Assembly (NCBI RefSeq): GCF_000257645.1
Contig: NZ_AJHJ01000016.1
Location: 29,897 to 93,896, forward strand
Source: Serratia sp. M24T3
GTDB lineage: Bacteria; Pseudomonadota; Gammaproteobacteria; Enterobacterales; Enterobacteriaceae
Direction: 5' to 3'
Length of the DNA stretch: 64,000 nucleotides
This document shows positions 1 through 8,261 of this stretch, in pieces. The notes beneath the pieces were generated by a model, which saw only the letters and a list, made by a program, of their open reading frames with translations, made no database searches and was not told where the DNA came from. The first letter of the stretch is position 1, and each line of letters begins with the position of its first letter. The position numbers and the translations under genes were made by a program.

Positions 1-1390
1 CCTCAAGCGGCGATACGACGTTGCGGTCGAGGTAGTAAGAATCCGATTCGGCTTTGGTGTTCTGCGTGGTGGCTATCGCGGCATCGTCATCTTCGTTGAG
101 GCTGCGGAATTTGAAGCTGACCGATTTATTGATCTGCCCAAATTTCACAATCTGGATGATGTCGAGAACCTTCTGAAGACCAGCCCGGAACAACTTGCCC
201 TGCTCCGTCGAGACGTGGTCGTTATAATTGGTAATGTCCGCTTCGCCAGTGTTAAAGCCTGCAGGCGATATGCCCATGGTTTTAACGGCCGGTGTGCGGT
301 TAATAGCCACGACGAATTCAAGTTGCTGACGCACGATATCCGTGACACCGGAAAGTGGCGTAACCACGTTCACGATGTCTTCCATCTCCATATCGATAGC
401 CATGGTGCCGTCGTTTGACCGATAGGAGTTCATGTAATCGAGACGGGCATCTAGCGAACCGGTCGAGTTTGGGTTGCTAAGAATGTCCTGCATGTCAGTT
501 TTGAGAATGGTCAGGCTAAATTTTTCAAGTAGCCTGGTCGCCGCAGCGCGCGCATCCTGAAAATGCAGAACGTAGTCATAAAGAATTTGCGCCCGAGGAA
601 TGCCGAGGAAATTATAGGACGGTTTCAGCATAAGCGGCACTTCGTCGCCCACGATGCGGATGAGGCGGCTTGAATGGACCTCTTTACTCAATATCCACCA
701 GGTATCTGGATTGAAATATTTGGGGCTGAGCGGATCGGTTGACTCGTATCGACCGGGGAAAATATTGATTGGCTCGACTACGGTCAGGCGTTTGAAATTA
801 CTTAGTTCGGCCGATTTATCAGATATATCTAGCGGCAGCTTCAATGTTTCGCCTGATACGCCTGTATCGATGAAAATCAGGCAGCCGCCGAAGTACCCAT
901 TTAGCTCAGCTGCCTTATGGAATACCTCGCGAACTTTGTAATCGATCATCGCATCTTCGATGGTCTTCTTTACTTCCGACTCGTCACCACCGCCTTTAAC
1001 GTCGGCCTCAACAATTTCAATCCATTCACGCGTCATGTCATCCGCAGTCGTTTCTACACACGCACGGATCAGGCCATTCTGTGAAATGTTGGACAGCGCG
1101 GCATAGCCCATGAACGAGGGTGCGCCACCAAAGCCTTGCCCCATTTCGAAAGCATGCTGTAGGAGTGTATAAGCGCCACCGCCTGTCATTGCATGGTCAG
1201 CAGCCATCTTTATTTCTTGGGGCACGCCGAGTGTTTTAGCTGGCCCGTAAATTATTTTGATTTCATCAATCGTCGGGATATAGCCTGGCGTTAGAAGCCG
1301 TTCACGAGCTGTTGCACCGAGATGTAGCCCTTTTCGCTCTGGGCGTGACGAGGCGCGCCGTGCATTACGACGTTGAGTTTTAGTTGTCAT
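1..1390 (-). CDS. phage portal protein, DUF1073/Acb1-like family (partial)
   Basis: An open frame runs from an ATG at 1390 to the window edge, giving the first 463 residues; the C-terminus lies outside. The translation has the features of the DUF1073 portal family (Pfam PF06381, also labelled Acb1-like N-terminal domain): a basic N-terminus, a segment around GLIRACVETTADDMTREW, and a conserved INRTPAVKTMGISPAGF stretch near residue 370. Portals form the dodecameric ring at the capsid vertex through which DNA is packaged. It directly follows the large terminase on the same strand, the usual packaging order. The portal role is inferred from family and position; the frame and start are seen directly. 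Confidence 0.85.
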   Translation of the reverse strand, partial: MTTKTQRRNARRASSRPERKGLHLGATARERLLTPGYIPTIDEIKIIYGPAKTLGVPQEIKMAADHAMTGGGAYTLLQHAFEMGQGFGGAPSFMGYAALSNISQNGLIRACVETTADDMTREWIEIVEADVKGGGDESEVKKTIEDAMIDYKVREVFHKAAELNGYFGGCLIFIDTGVSGETLKLPLDISDKSAELSNFKRLTVVEPINIFPGRYESTDPLSPKYFNPDTWWILSKEVHSSRLIRIVGDEVPLMLKPSYNFLGIPRAQILYDYVLHFQDARAAATRLLEKFSLTILKTDMQDILSNPNSTGSLDARLDYMNSYRSNDGTMAIDMEMEDIVNVVTPLSGVTDIVRQQLEFVVAINRTPAVKTMGISPAGFNTGEADITNYNDHVSTEQGKLFRAGLQKVLDIIQIVKFGQINKSVSFKFRSLNEDDDAAIATTQNTKAESDSYYLDRNVVSPLE

Positions 1391-1393
1391 AGA

Positions 1394-2905
1394 TTACCGG
1401 CGTGAATGGAGGTTTCTTGATTTAGCTCGAGCAACAGTTGCAGGGTTCATGTTGATCCCGCCCGTACCTACACTTAATTCAGTGAGCGCCCAAACGGCCG
1501 CATCAAGTCGGTCAGGGGATTTCTTTGCAGTCGCTGGCACATACTCGAGGTATTGGTTTTCCACCTGGTAGAGATTGCCGAGATGGGCAACTTTTCCCTG
1601 TGAGTACAAGGCTGATATCGGTTCGGCGCGGGCATACTTGCCTTTGCTGGCATGGACGCGAATAATTCGACCAATGAATCCGGCATTTTTGAGAGTTTCC
1701 TCGGCCATGTCGCCGCCCTGGTTCGTCTCAATGACTATCGCGTCCGCGTCGTGGGTTTTATAAGCCTCTATGGCCCGAGTAGCCCAACCATTCGGGGAGT
1801 AATGGCCCGAGTAGTCGCCGTCAAGGGAGTACATTCTCTCTTTGCCGCCACCGTATGAGGATCCGACTACTATCCCCGTCTCATCGCTATCGGGATTATT
1901 AGAGGCTTGTGGGTCAATGCCGACGACCGTTCTGGATTTCTCCAGGTGGATAGTCATTTTATGGGAGGCGTTAACCATGTCCTCCGTCCACAGCGCACCC
2001 TCAGCATTGAATCGCCGAGGATTTTGCATGTACTGGGCCTCAGCTGTTCTCCTGTGCGAGAAAAGCGATACGCGGTGCGTTTCGTTATGCTTGAACTCCC
2101 ATAGCCATCCATCAGGCAAGCCGTGTTCGATCGGGATAGCATGAGTGTTGTCTGGATACGCTTCATGGTAGGACTTGCTGTTATCAATCAGCACCGGCAA
2201 ATTGAGATGATGCCACTTTTCACCACTCCCGCCTCGCAGCAGATAGCCACTAAGGTCATGAAAGTGGATCCGCTGCATGATGACAATCATCGGCGTTGTT
2301 TCGATGGCCAGGCGGCTTTTAATTGTTTCGTTAAAGCGATTGTTTACGCCGTCACGAACCGTCTCAGAATAAGCGTCATCTGGTTTAACCGGGTCATCGA
2401 TAATTAGCGCACCCTGCCAGCCTGGCTCCATATGCCCGGCACGAAAGCCAGTAACCTGACCGGCCGCGGATGATGCATAAACGCCGCCGCCCTGCTCTGT
2501 CCACCACATTGCCTTACTGTCCGAGTCATCCTTAAGCGACATGGGCCACATGGACTGGTACGCAGAGGATTTCACAATAGCGCGGGCAGTCGATGAGTTT
2601 AGTAGTGCAAGATTGTGCGAATAAGACAAGTGCATGAAGCGGGCGCGGTTATTGATCGCAAGGCCATGGGCGATCAGGTTTATCGTGGCCAGCTCAGTTT
2701 TGGTGTAACCGGGCGGAACGTTAATGATTAGGCGTGATATTTCACCATTCACGACGCGCTGAAGCGTATCGTCAATTACCCGATGATGTGGGGCGATAAT
2801 CATCTTGCCGCCGCTGCGCTGCTTGAAGAAATAGCGGGAAAAATAAAGCCCGTCTTCCTCGCACTCTAGCTTACGCGCATAGTTTCGCTGCTCAACAGTC
2901 GTCAT
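1394..2905 (-). CDS. phage terminase large subunit (TerL)
   Basis: A 503-residue protein with the two-part TerL layout. A Walker A-type loop VPPGYTKTE lies near residues 63-71 and a Walker B region LIIDDPVK near 165. The C-terminal RNase H-like nuclease begins at VVGIDPQ near residue 325, with later acidic residues in DADAIVIETNQGGD. The ATPase translocates DNA into the prohead and the nuclease cuts the concatemer. The gene overlaps the small subunit by 14 bases upstream and is 3 bases from the portal, so terS-terL-portal form one packaging block. Length is normal for the family. Confidence 0.95.
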   Translation of the reverse strand: MTTVEQRNYARKLECEEDGLYFSRYFFKQRSGGKMIIAPHHRVIDDTLQRVVNGEISRLIINVPPGYTKTELATINLIAHGLAINNRARFMHLSYSHNLALLNSSTARAIVKSSAYQSMWPMSLKDDSDSKAMWWTEQGGGVYASSAAGQVTGFRAGHMEPGWQGALIIDDPVKPDDAYSETVRDGVNNRFNETIKSRLAIETTPMIVIMQRIHFHDLSGYLLRGGSGEKWHHLNLPVLIDNSKSYHEAYPDNTHAIPIEHGLPDGWLWEFKHNETHRVSLFSHRRTAEAQYMQNPRRFNAEGALWTEDMVNASHKMTIHLEKSRTVVGIDPQASNNPDSDETGIVVGSSYGGGKERMYSLDGDYSGHYSPNGWATRAIEAYKTHDADAIVIETNQGGDMAEETLKNAGFIGRIIRVHASKGKYARAEPISALYSQGKVAHLGNLYQVENQYLEYVPATAKKSPDRLDAAVWALTELSVGTGGINMNPATVARAKSRNLHSRR

Positions 2906-3371
2906 CCTCCAACATCTCCTGTCGAGCCTGCTTATATTCTTCTTTGCTCAAAGTGGCTGACTCAATCGGACCGCCGTTCTTACCGGTATGCTCAACCTTC
3001 TGGCGATTAGTGTAAGCCTCTCCAACCTCTTTGGCTGCTTGCTCCAACAGCTGAGCTGCCATAGCTATATTCTTCATGCCTTCAGCTTTTGTCGCCATGC
3101 GATCAAGCGCCCGCAGCCTATAGGCGCGACTGGCAATCGGTATGTCTGAAATTTCGTTCTGGAATCGCTCGCGGGTGCTTTTAAATAACTCAACCCACTT
3201 AGGGGCCAATCCAACACCTGCCGCCTTTGTAGGGTCGTGAGATGCGGCCTGCTGGCGAGTAATATCAACGGAGAATTCTTTCTTTACCGACTCGACGATC
3301 TGCGAAGGGGTATCGAAGCATGCCAAGCCTTGAACGATGAAGGCTTTCACTTCTGGTTTCAGTGATGCCAT
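2892..3371 (-). CDS. terminase small subunit, DUF2280 family
   Basis: A 159-residue protein with a DUF2280-like N-terminal region: an HTH-like segment, CFDTPSQIVESVKKEF, at residues 18-33, then helices rich in Arg and Gln. Small terminases recognise the packaging site on phage DNA and hand it to TerL. The family call comes from the N-terminal pattern and from the overlap with TerL immediately downstream. The ATG at 3371 has no strong ribosome-binding site, so translation may depend on the upstream gene. Confidence 0.85.
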   Translation of the reverse strand: MASLKPEVKAFIVQGLACFDTPSQIVESVKKEFSVDITRQQAASHDPTKAAGVGLAPKWVELFKSTRERFQNEISDIPIASRAYRLRALDRMATKAEGMKNIAMAAQLLEQAAKEVGEAYTNRQKVEHTGKNGGPIESATLSKEEYKQARQEMLEDDDC

Positions 3372-3402
3372 ATTTCATCATCCGTATTTAACAGTATTAA
3401 AA

Positions 3403-4029
3403 TTATGCCAACTTCAGCATGCATGTCCCGCATGCCCTGGCCATATCGATCCCTGCTACGTCTGGTTTGTTTTTAGCAGCGTCAATCATCTCTTGGACTT
3501 CAACGCTCGCACCGTATCTACGTACGACGCCAACAAACTCTTCAACGTCGTGGCCGCGCATCGCCAATGCTGGCTGACCATCTTTGTTGAACTTTGGCGC
3601 GCCGAATTCATCCTTAGCCTGGCCGATGTGATAAAGCTCATGTTCGACTAACGCGCAGAACTCACGGTCAGTGCATTGGGCACAATAGTCTGCTGCCAGC
3701 GTAATGATGAATTTTGGCACCTCGCCGAACCATTCATGCATCTGCTGCTCCAATCTGGCCTTCTGCCAGCCACCGGCACGCATTGCCACTTGCTCGGCTT
3801 GACCAAGCACAGTTCTACCCTGCTTTTCGAATGCAGATGACGCCCACATGATTTTTATATCAGCTTCAATCAGGTGAGCGTGGTCTTCGTTATAGAGCGA
3901 GCCATCTTCATCAAGGATCTGGCTGTTTACCCACTCAAGCACTTCAGGGGCTGGGTATACACGAGTGTAGAAATGGAATGAGCCAAGGGGGTCTAATGGC
4001 GGCAGCGGTCTTTTGATAGAATCGACCAT
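3403..4029 (-). CDS. putative phage metallopeptidase-like protein
   Basis: A 208-residue protein containing EHELYHIGQ near residue 128, an HExxH-type zinc motif in which Tyr occupies a variable position. Such phage metallopeptidase-domain proteins are common next to terminase genes, but their role is unsettled; host-protein cleavage or a packaging-linked function are guesses. An AGGAT ribosome-binding site precedes the ATG. Two cysteines at the C-terminus (ACGTCM) could bind a second metal. The motif is seen; catalytic activity is inferred. Confidence 0.7.
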   Translation of the reverse strand: MVDSIKRPLPPLDPLGSFHFYTRVYPAPEVLEWVNSQILDEDGSLYNEDHAHLIEADIKIMWASSAFEKQGRTVLGQAEQVAMRAGGWQKARLEQQMHEWFGEVPKFIITLAADYCAQCTDREFCALVEHELYHIGQAKDEFGAPKFNKDGQPALAMRGHDVEEFVGVVRRYGASVEVQEMIDAAKNKPDVAGIDMARACGTCMLKLA

Positions 4030-4153
4030 TTTTAGAATATCCTGCTGGTTGGTTGAGTATTACCCTCGGTGATTTCATCACCACGCCCCAAGGATTCAAT
4101 ATGTTTATTCTGTCAAAGGCGCTCATTGAATGCCTTTTGCAGAATTTTATAAA

Positions 4154-4396
4154 TTACGCAACAGCAGCCACTACGCCTTCATCGTCTGCGCTATCGTCAA
4201 CCGCAACAGCAGTGCTGGAAGCGGATGCATCAGCGGAAGGGTCTGTGCTATCTGGGAACAGTGTAGCAATCGAGGTTGCCACTGCATCAGCCAGGCCAAC
4301 GGTTTTGGCTTCAGTGATTTTGCTAACGATCAGTGCGGTTACGTCATCGGCCTGAATTGCTGTTTTTAGTTCGTCGGTGGTTACGTCTATGGTCAT
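4154..4396 (-). CDS. small acidic Ala/Asp-rich phage protein, paralog A
   Basis: An 80-residue protein starting MTIDVTTDELKTAIQADD. The N-terminal half (to about residue 48) matches in pattern the protein encoded at 6834-7121: a TxDELKT/TQDDLKT start, then an LIVSKI/LIITKL segment and a final A-TLF/ITALF motif. The C-terminal half is low-complexity and acidic (Asp, Ser, Ala, Val). No known domain is recognised. It lies between the packaging genes and the DUF1275 gene. The function is unknown; the paralogy is seen by eye. Confidence 0.6.
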   Translation of the reverse strand: MTIDVTTDELKTAIQADDVTALIVSKITEAKTVGLADAVATSIATLFPDSTDPSADASASSTAVAVDDSADDEGVVAAVA

Positions 4397-4420
4397 TTTA
4401 ACCCCTAATTTTAAGGCAAT

Positions 4421-4442
4421 AAAAAACCGCCCGGAGGCGGCG
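4421..4442 (-). terminator. Rho-independent terminator after the DUF1275 gene
   Basis: A CCGCC/GGCGG stem with a CGGA loop; read on the minus strand it is followed by a run of T. It sits 5 bases past the stop of the DUF1275 gene and so isolates that cargo gene from the packaging genes. Confidence 0.8.
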
Positions 4443-4446
4443 ATAT

Positions 4447-5181
4447 CTAAGTATTATCATCGGAATGCTTTCGGAGTGTGGCGTGCATTGCCAGATAGAT
4501 TAGTCCGAAACCAATTAAAATTAAAAAACGATATCCCAGTGCGTTGAAAAGCCATACTCCTCCCACCCCCCCTAATAGAAATGAAATGAGTGTAAAAGAA
4601 TGAAGCCTAAGACGTTCGAGATAAAGTGGAGCTTCTTTTGGTGATTCTTTTCTACGTACTACGTCAAAAAGCATTGCTAATTCAATACCAATATCCGTAG
4701 ATGTCCCTGACACATGAGTCGTTCTCACGCGTGCATTCGATATCCGAGTCACTACTGCATTCTGTAATCCCATTAAAAAACTCAGACTCAAGATCAATAC
4801 TACGCCAGGAGAAGACGGTGTTAACCAGCTTTCAACAATACCCAGTATCATCAGAGCCCCCCCCTCAATCAAGATATTTAAAGCATATACAGAACGAATA
4901 TTCTTTCTTCGACCTGCATTTATAATAATTGTTGAGAACACCGCGCCGGAGATAAAAGTAGCTACAATCCACAGAAAAAAAATACCTGGTACAAGGTTTA
5001 ACTTCGCAAGATTTGCTGACAATGATGAGACGTTCCCGGTCATATTTGCAGAAAAAAAACCTACAGACTCAAATGCCGCAGTATTTAGAGCCCCAGCAAC
5101 TGCAGCAAGCGTGCTTGCCAAGCGTCTATCGGCACGATTACTGCGAGCATCCTCAGTACTAGTGAGCATAGTGATTGCCAT
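4447..5181 (-). CDS. DUF1275 (YoaK-like) membrane protein, prophage cargo
   Basis: About 244 residues from the ATG at 5181; an upstream TTG at 5229 would add 16 residues, and neither start has a clear ribosome-binding site. The protein shows about six hydrophobic segments and the DUF1275 pattern: AAVAGALNTAAF near the start, FFSANMTGNVSSL, then SFLMGLQNAVVTRISNARVRTTHVSGTSTDIG cut across its middle. DUF1275 members are inner-membrane proteins of unknown role. The base composition looks A/T-richer than the neighbours and the gene has its own terminator, so it looks like a lysogenic-conversion gene dropped between lysis and packaging genes. Confidence 0.85.
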   Translation of the reverse strand: MAITMLTSTEDARSNRADRRLASTLAAVAGALNTAAFESVGFFSANMTGNVSSLSANLAKLNLVPGIFFLWIVATFISGAVFSTIIINAGRRKNIRSVYALNILIEGGALMILGIVESWLTPSSPGVVLILSLSFLMGLQNAVVTRISNARVRTTHVSGTSTDIGIELAMLFDVVRRKESPKEAPLYLERLRLHSFTLISFLLGGVGGVWLFNALGYRFLILIGFGLIYLAMHATLRKHSDDNT

Positions 5182-5446
5182 GGTGACTTTACATGCAGAT
5201 ATAGTCTGCTGATTGCTCGAAATGGACAAGAAATTTGAAACTTATTCTTCTGTCGCTGATAGAAAATTATGGTCACATTGATCCGGCTTAACACCTAGAC
5301 ACATCTCAGGCTGATTATCATCATCAAACGTCCGACAGACAGACAGACACTTTGTCATGAAGAGATGTTGGGAAATATCCTCTTGTTTTAACTGCGCATG
5401 TCGGTTAAATAGAGGAACCATGCATAGGGCATGGAAGGAGATTATT

Positions 5447-5635
5447 ATGGGTTACTTTGTCATTAAGAAATCTGAAAAAGCTGTATCTCAACCGTTTTAC
5501 TTCCTGCTTAAAGCCGATAACCATGAGACTATCGCAACCAGCGAAATGTATTCTTCAAAGGATGCCGCTAAGAAAGGGATTGCTTCTGTTCAGAAGAATG
5601 GCCCTTCAACTGATATTCGCGATCAGACTGTGTAA
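5447..5635 (+). CDS. DUF1508 (YegP-like) domain protein
   Basis: A 62-residue protein with a single DUF1508 repeat: an F-LKA-N-ETI-TSEMYSS core and a C-terminal KKGIASVQKNGPSTDI. E. coli YegP has two such repeats, so this is a one-repeat version. The ATG at 5447 is chosen because GGAAGGAG lies 7 bases upstream and the domain begins at once; the frame is open further upstream but without homology. It is on the opposite strand to its neighbours and has its own terminator, as expected of a small cargo gene. Confidence 0.85.
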   Translation: MGYFVIKKSEKAVSQPFYFLLKADNHETIATSEMYSSKDAAKKGIASVQKNGPSTDIRDQTV

Positions 5636-5650
5636 CATCTGATATATCTC

Positions 5651-5675
5651 AGGCCCGGATACAGGGCCTTTTTGG
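5651..5675 (+). terminator. terminator of the DUF1508 gene
   Basis: A GGCCC/GGGCC hairpin followed by TTTTT, 16 bases after the stop codon. Confidence 0.8.
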
Positions 5676-5771
5676 TCAACAATTGCTCATTCTCTTTCTG
5701 TCATTATCTAGCCCACTCGTGAATGAGCTATGGAATGAAGAGCCGTTGTGAAAGTGGTTCTCATATAGTTA

Positions 5772-5948
5772 CTACTTGTCGACCTCTCCGTATCGCTTTT
5801 CACCGATGCGCCGGAGAACTCGTAGCTGAAGATTGATGCTGTGTACTATTTCCTTCGCAGCGGCCACCCTGCCAGTCTCTAGCAGCTCAAACGCATTCCC
5901 CATCGCTTCTTCGATATAATCGATACGGTTGTATTCGCTTTTTGTCAT
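5772..5948 (-). CDS. small hypothetical protein downstream of Rha
   Basis: A 58-residue protein starting MTKSEYNRIDYIEEAMGNAF, with predicted amphipathic helices and a basic end (RVLRRIGEKRYGE). The ATG at 5948 is 2 bases from the stop of the Rha gene, suggesting translational coupling. I do not recognise a family. It is accepted because of the tight spacing and clean helical composition. Confidence 0.55.
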   Translation of the reverse strand: MTKSEYNRIDYIEEAMGNAFELLETGRVAAAKEIVHSINLQLRVLRRIGEKRYGEVDK

Positions 5949-5949
5949 G

Positions 5950-6636
5950 TTAGGCCGCCAGCCTGTGCTGCTCTTCAATCAGAGGCTGGCGGTGGTTGCG
6001 ATCAAACATTCCCTTCAGCACCTCTTTCCTCTGGTCAAAGTCCCACCCCATACTGATAAATACCGTATTGGCGCGTTGCAACTCGGTAACACAGTGGATC
6101 TGCATCGGGGTCAGGTAATCACGAATAGACTCCTTCTTGTCTATCTCATGATGAACACGGAATTTTGCTGACGTCATGCCAATAGCCAGTCGATTAATCA
6201 GATCAGCCTCATTGCTGAAATGATGCGGAGCAATGGACTTACCCGCTGCCTCACGCTCATGCTTTATGGCATCAGTCATTGGCTTGTATTCGAGCCGTGA
6301 GGTGTTGCGGTCAAGCTTTTTGCTGGCAAGCGCTCCACGCATTCTGAAGAATTCGGATACGAGGCGTTTTTTGAATGCACGCACCACATCATTGTTCCGC
6401 ATATAAGTTATCAGTAACGTTGTTTGCAGCTCGTTAAGCAAAGCAACTCTCTGCTTTTGCTTGCCGCCGTTTGTATCAAAGGTGCGGATTTCAAATCCGA
6501 CCCCACCAAATTCTTCAAGGTCCAACTTGTTACGATCCACTAACTTGATGATGGTGTCATGGTCGCGGCCAACCCCACCAGCGATAGCCACAGTATTGGT
6601 TACAAGGTCGAGTTTTTTAATTTCAACTAATTGCAT
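5950..6636 (-). CDS. Rha family phage regulatory protein
   Basis: A 228-residue protein with the Rha (pRha, PF09669) domain over about residues 12-105: VAIAGGVGRDHDTIIKLVDRN and a later KKRLVSEFFRMR. Rha proteins are DNA-binding regulators of lambdoid phages that interfere with phage growth in hosts lacking IHF. The C-terminal 110 residues are helical and probably a separate effector or oligomerisation region. It is read in the late direction from the lysis side and is followed within 2 bases by a small unknown gene. Confidence 0.85.
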   Translation of the reverse strand: MQLVEIKKLDLVTNTVAIAGGVGRDHDTIIKLVDRNKLDLEEFGGVGFEIRTFDTNGGKQKQRVALLNELQTTLLITYMRNNDVVRAFKKRLVSEFFRMRGALASKKLDRNTSRLEYKPMTDAIKHEREAAGKSIAPHHFSNEADLINRLAIGMTSAKFRVHHEIDKKESIRDYLTPMQIHCVTELQRANTVFISMGWDFDQRKEVLKGMFDRNHRQPLIEEQHRLAA

Positions 6637-6784
6637 GGTTATTACCTTTCAAAAAAGAGACCTCTGCTCACCAGAACGCCATGCCTGAGCGCACCATGCT
6701 GCGATGGCGTTCTCAGAGGTCGCTTTTGTGAATGGTCTCAGGACTGGAAGCGCGGGTGAGTGCGCGGGGATTTACTGCAGGCAT

Positions 6785-6812
6785 AAAAAAGCCCCGCACG
6801 GTAGAGGGGCTT
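6785..6812 (-). terminator. terminator after acidic protein B
   Basis: On the minus strand, a GCCCC/GGGGC stem is followed by TTTTTT, 21 bases after the stop of the Thr/Asp-rich gene. Confidence 0.8.
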
Positions 6813-6833
6813 ATGGGTGATGCAGGTCAGACT

Positions 6834-7121
6834 TTAAGCTGCGGTTTCCACTGCTGTCGAGGTATCAGTGGTGTCGTCTGAGGCAGCACTGATATCGGTA
6901 TCGGTATCGGTATCGGTATCGGTATCGGTAGCTGAGTCGGCGCTTGAATCAGTGGCGGTTGCCGCGCTGGTTTCGTCAGTGAATAGCGCTGTAATCTGCT
7001 TTACGGCTGATTCTTCCAGTCCATCCGTTTTTAAATCTTTCAGCTTCGTGATGATCAGGGACTGCACTTCACTATCTTGCAGCACAGTTTTCAAATCATC
7101 TTGAGTAACTTCAACAGTCAT
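6834..7121 (-). CDS. small acidic Thr/Asp-repeat phage protein, paralog B
   Basis: A 95-residue protein whose N-terminal half (MTVEVTQDDLKTVLQ...) is related to the protein at 4154-4396. The C-terminal half is a Ser/Thr/Asp tract containing six consecutive Thr-Asp pairs encoded by a perfect six-base repeat. The tail is expected to be disordered and strongly acidic. There is no known domain. It sits between two terminators, as a nearly autonomous unit. The two paralogs may be small virion or packaging accessory proteins, but nothing in the sequence proves it. Confidence 0.65.
   Translation of the reverse strand: MTVEVTQDDLKTVLQDSEVQSLIITKLKDLKTDGLEESAVKQITALFTDETSAATATDSSADSATDTDTDTDTDTDISAASDDTTDTSTAVETAA
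6894..6929. repeat. six-base microsatellite coding (Thr-Asp)6
   Basis: Six perfect tandem ATCGGT units (plus-strand reading). As the unit is a multiple of three, slippage would change the length of the acidic tail without breaking the frame. Confidence 0.95.
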
Positions 7122-7143
7122 TTTTAGTCCTGAAATTTAGGCA

Positions 7144-7180
7144 TAAAAAAAGCCGAAAGACACTTAATGTGTAATTCAGC
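7144..7180 (-). terminator. terminator between the two acidic-protein genes
   Basis: On the minus strand, GCTGAA pairs with TTCGGC around an inner ACAC/TGTGT stem, followed by a T7 run. Confidence 0.7.
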
Positions 7181-7231
7181 CAGCTTGGTAAAAATGTAAC
7201 TTATTTATTGATTACTTCAACCAACTATTTT

Positions 7232-7690
7232 TTAGAGGTATTTATCTTTCAGCGCTACTAGTTCGACTTCAACTTCTTTACCCAGCACTTCGATACCCTG
7301 CTCTACGAATTTAAAAAATGCTTCTGCTTTGGCTTTAAACTCTGCCAGAGGAGACTCTGAAGTAGTCGATACCACGTCTGTGGCTGTAGAAGCCGTTTCA
7401 GTGGTTGCGGTAGTTGTATCAGTAGACGTAGCGGTTGTGGTATCGGTCGAAGCAGTGGCATCAGTTGAGGCTGTGCTCGCATCAGTGGTAGCGGCCGTAG
7501 TTGATGAGTCAGTGGTGGTCGCTGCTGCCGTGGTTGTATCAGTAGTGGTTGCTGCGGCAGTAGTTGCCGTTGTATCGGTAGTTGTTGCAGCTGTATCGGT
7601 CATCGTGTTTTCTCCGGATGTTGAAGTTTCAGCCGTCTTGGCTGAGGTGAAATAAAGGCTCTTGATAGCAGCCCAAAGACGCTTAATCAT
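7232..7690 (-). CDS. Thr/Ala-rich low-complexity phage protein
   Basis: A 152-residue protein in three parts: a basic N-terminus (MIKRLWAAIKSLYF), about 80 residues almost wholly of Thr, Ala, Ser and Asp, and an amphipathic acidic C-terminal helix (SPLAEFKAKAEAFFKFVEQG). A second in-frame ATG at 7603 has a better ribosome-binding site (CCGGAGAAAACACG) and would drop the basic N-terminus, giving 123 residues starting MTDTAATTTD. The family is unknown; Thr-rich tracts of this kind occur in phage adhesion or fibre-type proteins and in linkers. It lies beside the two acidic paralogs and may work with them. Confidence 0.65.
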   Translation of the reverse strand: MIKRLWAAIKSLYFTSAKTAETSTSGENTMTDTAATTTDTTATTAAATTTDTTTAAATTTDSSTTAATTDASTASTDATASTDTTTATSTDTTTATTETASTATDVVSTTSESPLAEFKAKAEAFFKFVEQGIEVLGKEVEVELVALKDKYL

Positions 7691-7702
7691 TTCTGTCTGG
7701 CC

Positions 7703-7930
7703 TCAGTTATATGTCGCTTTTTTCATCTGGATGGCGTATGCCTCTTCCATTGTCGCGTCTCGCCAGCTAGTAGAGTTGCGGTCAATTTCAGGAAAGTGCG
7801 TCGATGGCCTTCTGTAGGTTCGCTGGTTTATTTCAACCTGTAATATTGCAAGCCCTGTAATAGGTTGGCGACGAAATTTGAAATTACCGGTGATGCCGGT
7901 CTCTAAAGTGTTTATGGGCATCGGACTCAT
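7703..7930 (-). CDS. hypothetical phage protein, 75 residues
   Basis: Starts MSPMPINTLETGITGNFKFR with GAGAGGCAGAAAGA just upstream. It is basic, has no membrane segment and contains no motif I recognise. It belongs to the chain of short minus-strand genes between lysis and Rha. Confidence 0.55.
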   Translation of the reverse strand: MSPMPINTLETGITGNFKFRRQPITGLAILQVEINQRTYRRPSTHFPEIDRNSTSWRDATMEEAYAIQMKKATYN

Positions 7931-7983
7931 TCTTTCTGCCTCTCAGTTTCAATTTGCCGTATGCCGTCAAGCTGGCTGCTGGT

Positions 7984-8259
7984 TTACCCAACCAAGCCCT
8001 TAATAAAATCTTCACGCATTGTTAAAATACCTGGTTTGATTTCTCTCAAAACCACCTGAACACTCACTGTCCCATCTGCAGATTCTGTTTTCTTCTGCAG
8101 TACGAGTTCAAGTTTTGAACCAACATTCGGCACCTCGCCGTCAAAGTACTGGCCTACAGCCTGCTTATCTCCAGATAACTCCAGAAAGGAACAATCGTCC
8201 GGACTGCAAGCGCTAATGCCGAGGTCTTTACCAGCGAGGTTGTCTTTTTCATGGTTCAT
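7984..8259 (-). CDS. hypothetical phage protein, 91 residues
   Basis: Begins MNHEKDNLAGKDLGISACS and is preceded by AAGGTAAATAACT. The middle (VGSKLELVLQKKTESADGTVSVQVVLREIKPGI) reads as alternating beta strands, suggesting a small OB- or Ig-like fold. It lies 2 bases downstream of Rz1, at the end of the lysis cassette. There is no family assignment. Confidence 0.6.
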   Translation of the reverse strand: MNHEKDNLAGKDLGISACSPDDCSFLELSGDKQAVGQYFDGEVPNVGSKLELVLQKKTESADGTVSVQVVLREIKPGILTMREDFIKGLVG

Positions 8260-8261
8260 AG

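Noticed and set aside
7329..7655. Val/Ala-rich plus-strand open frame opposite the Thr-rich gene
   Set aside because: It is the antisense reading of Thr/Ala codons, with no ribosome-binding site.
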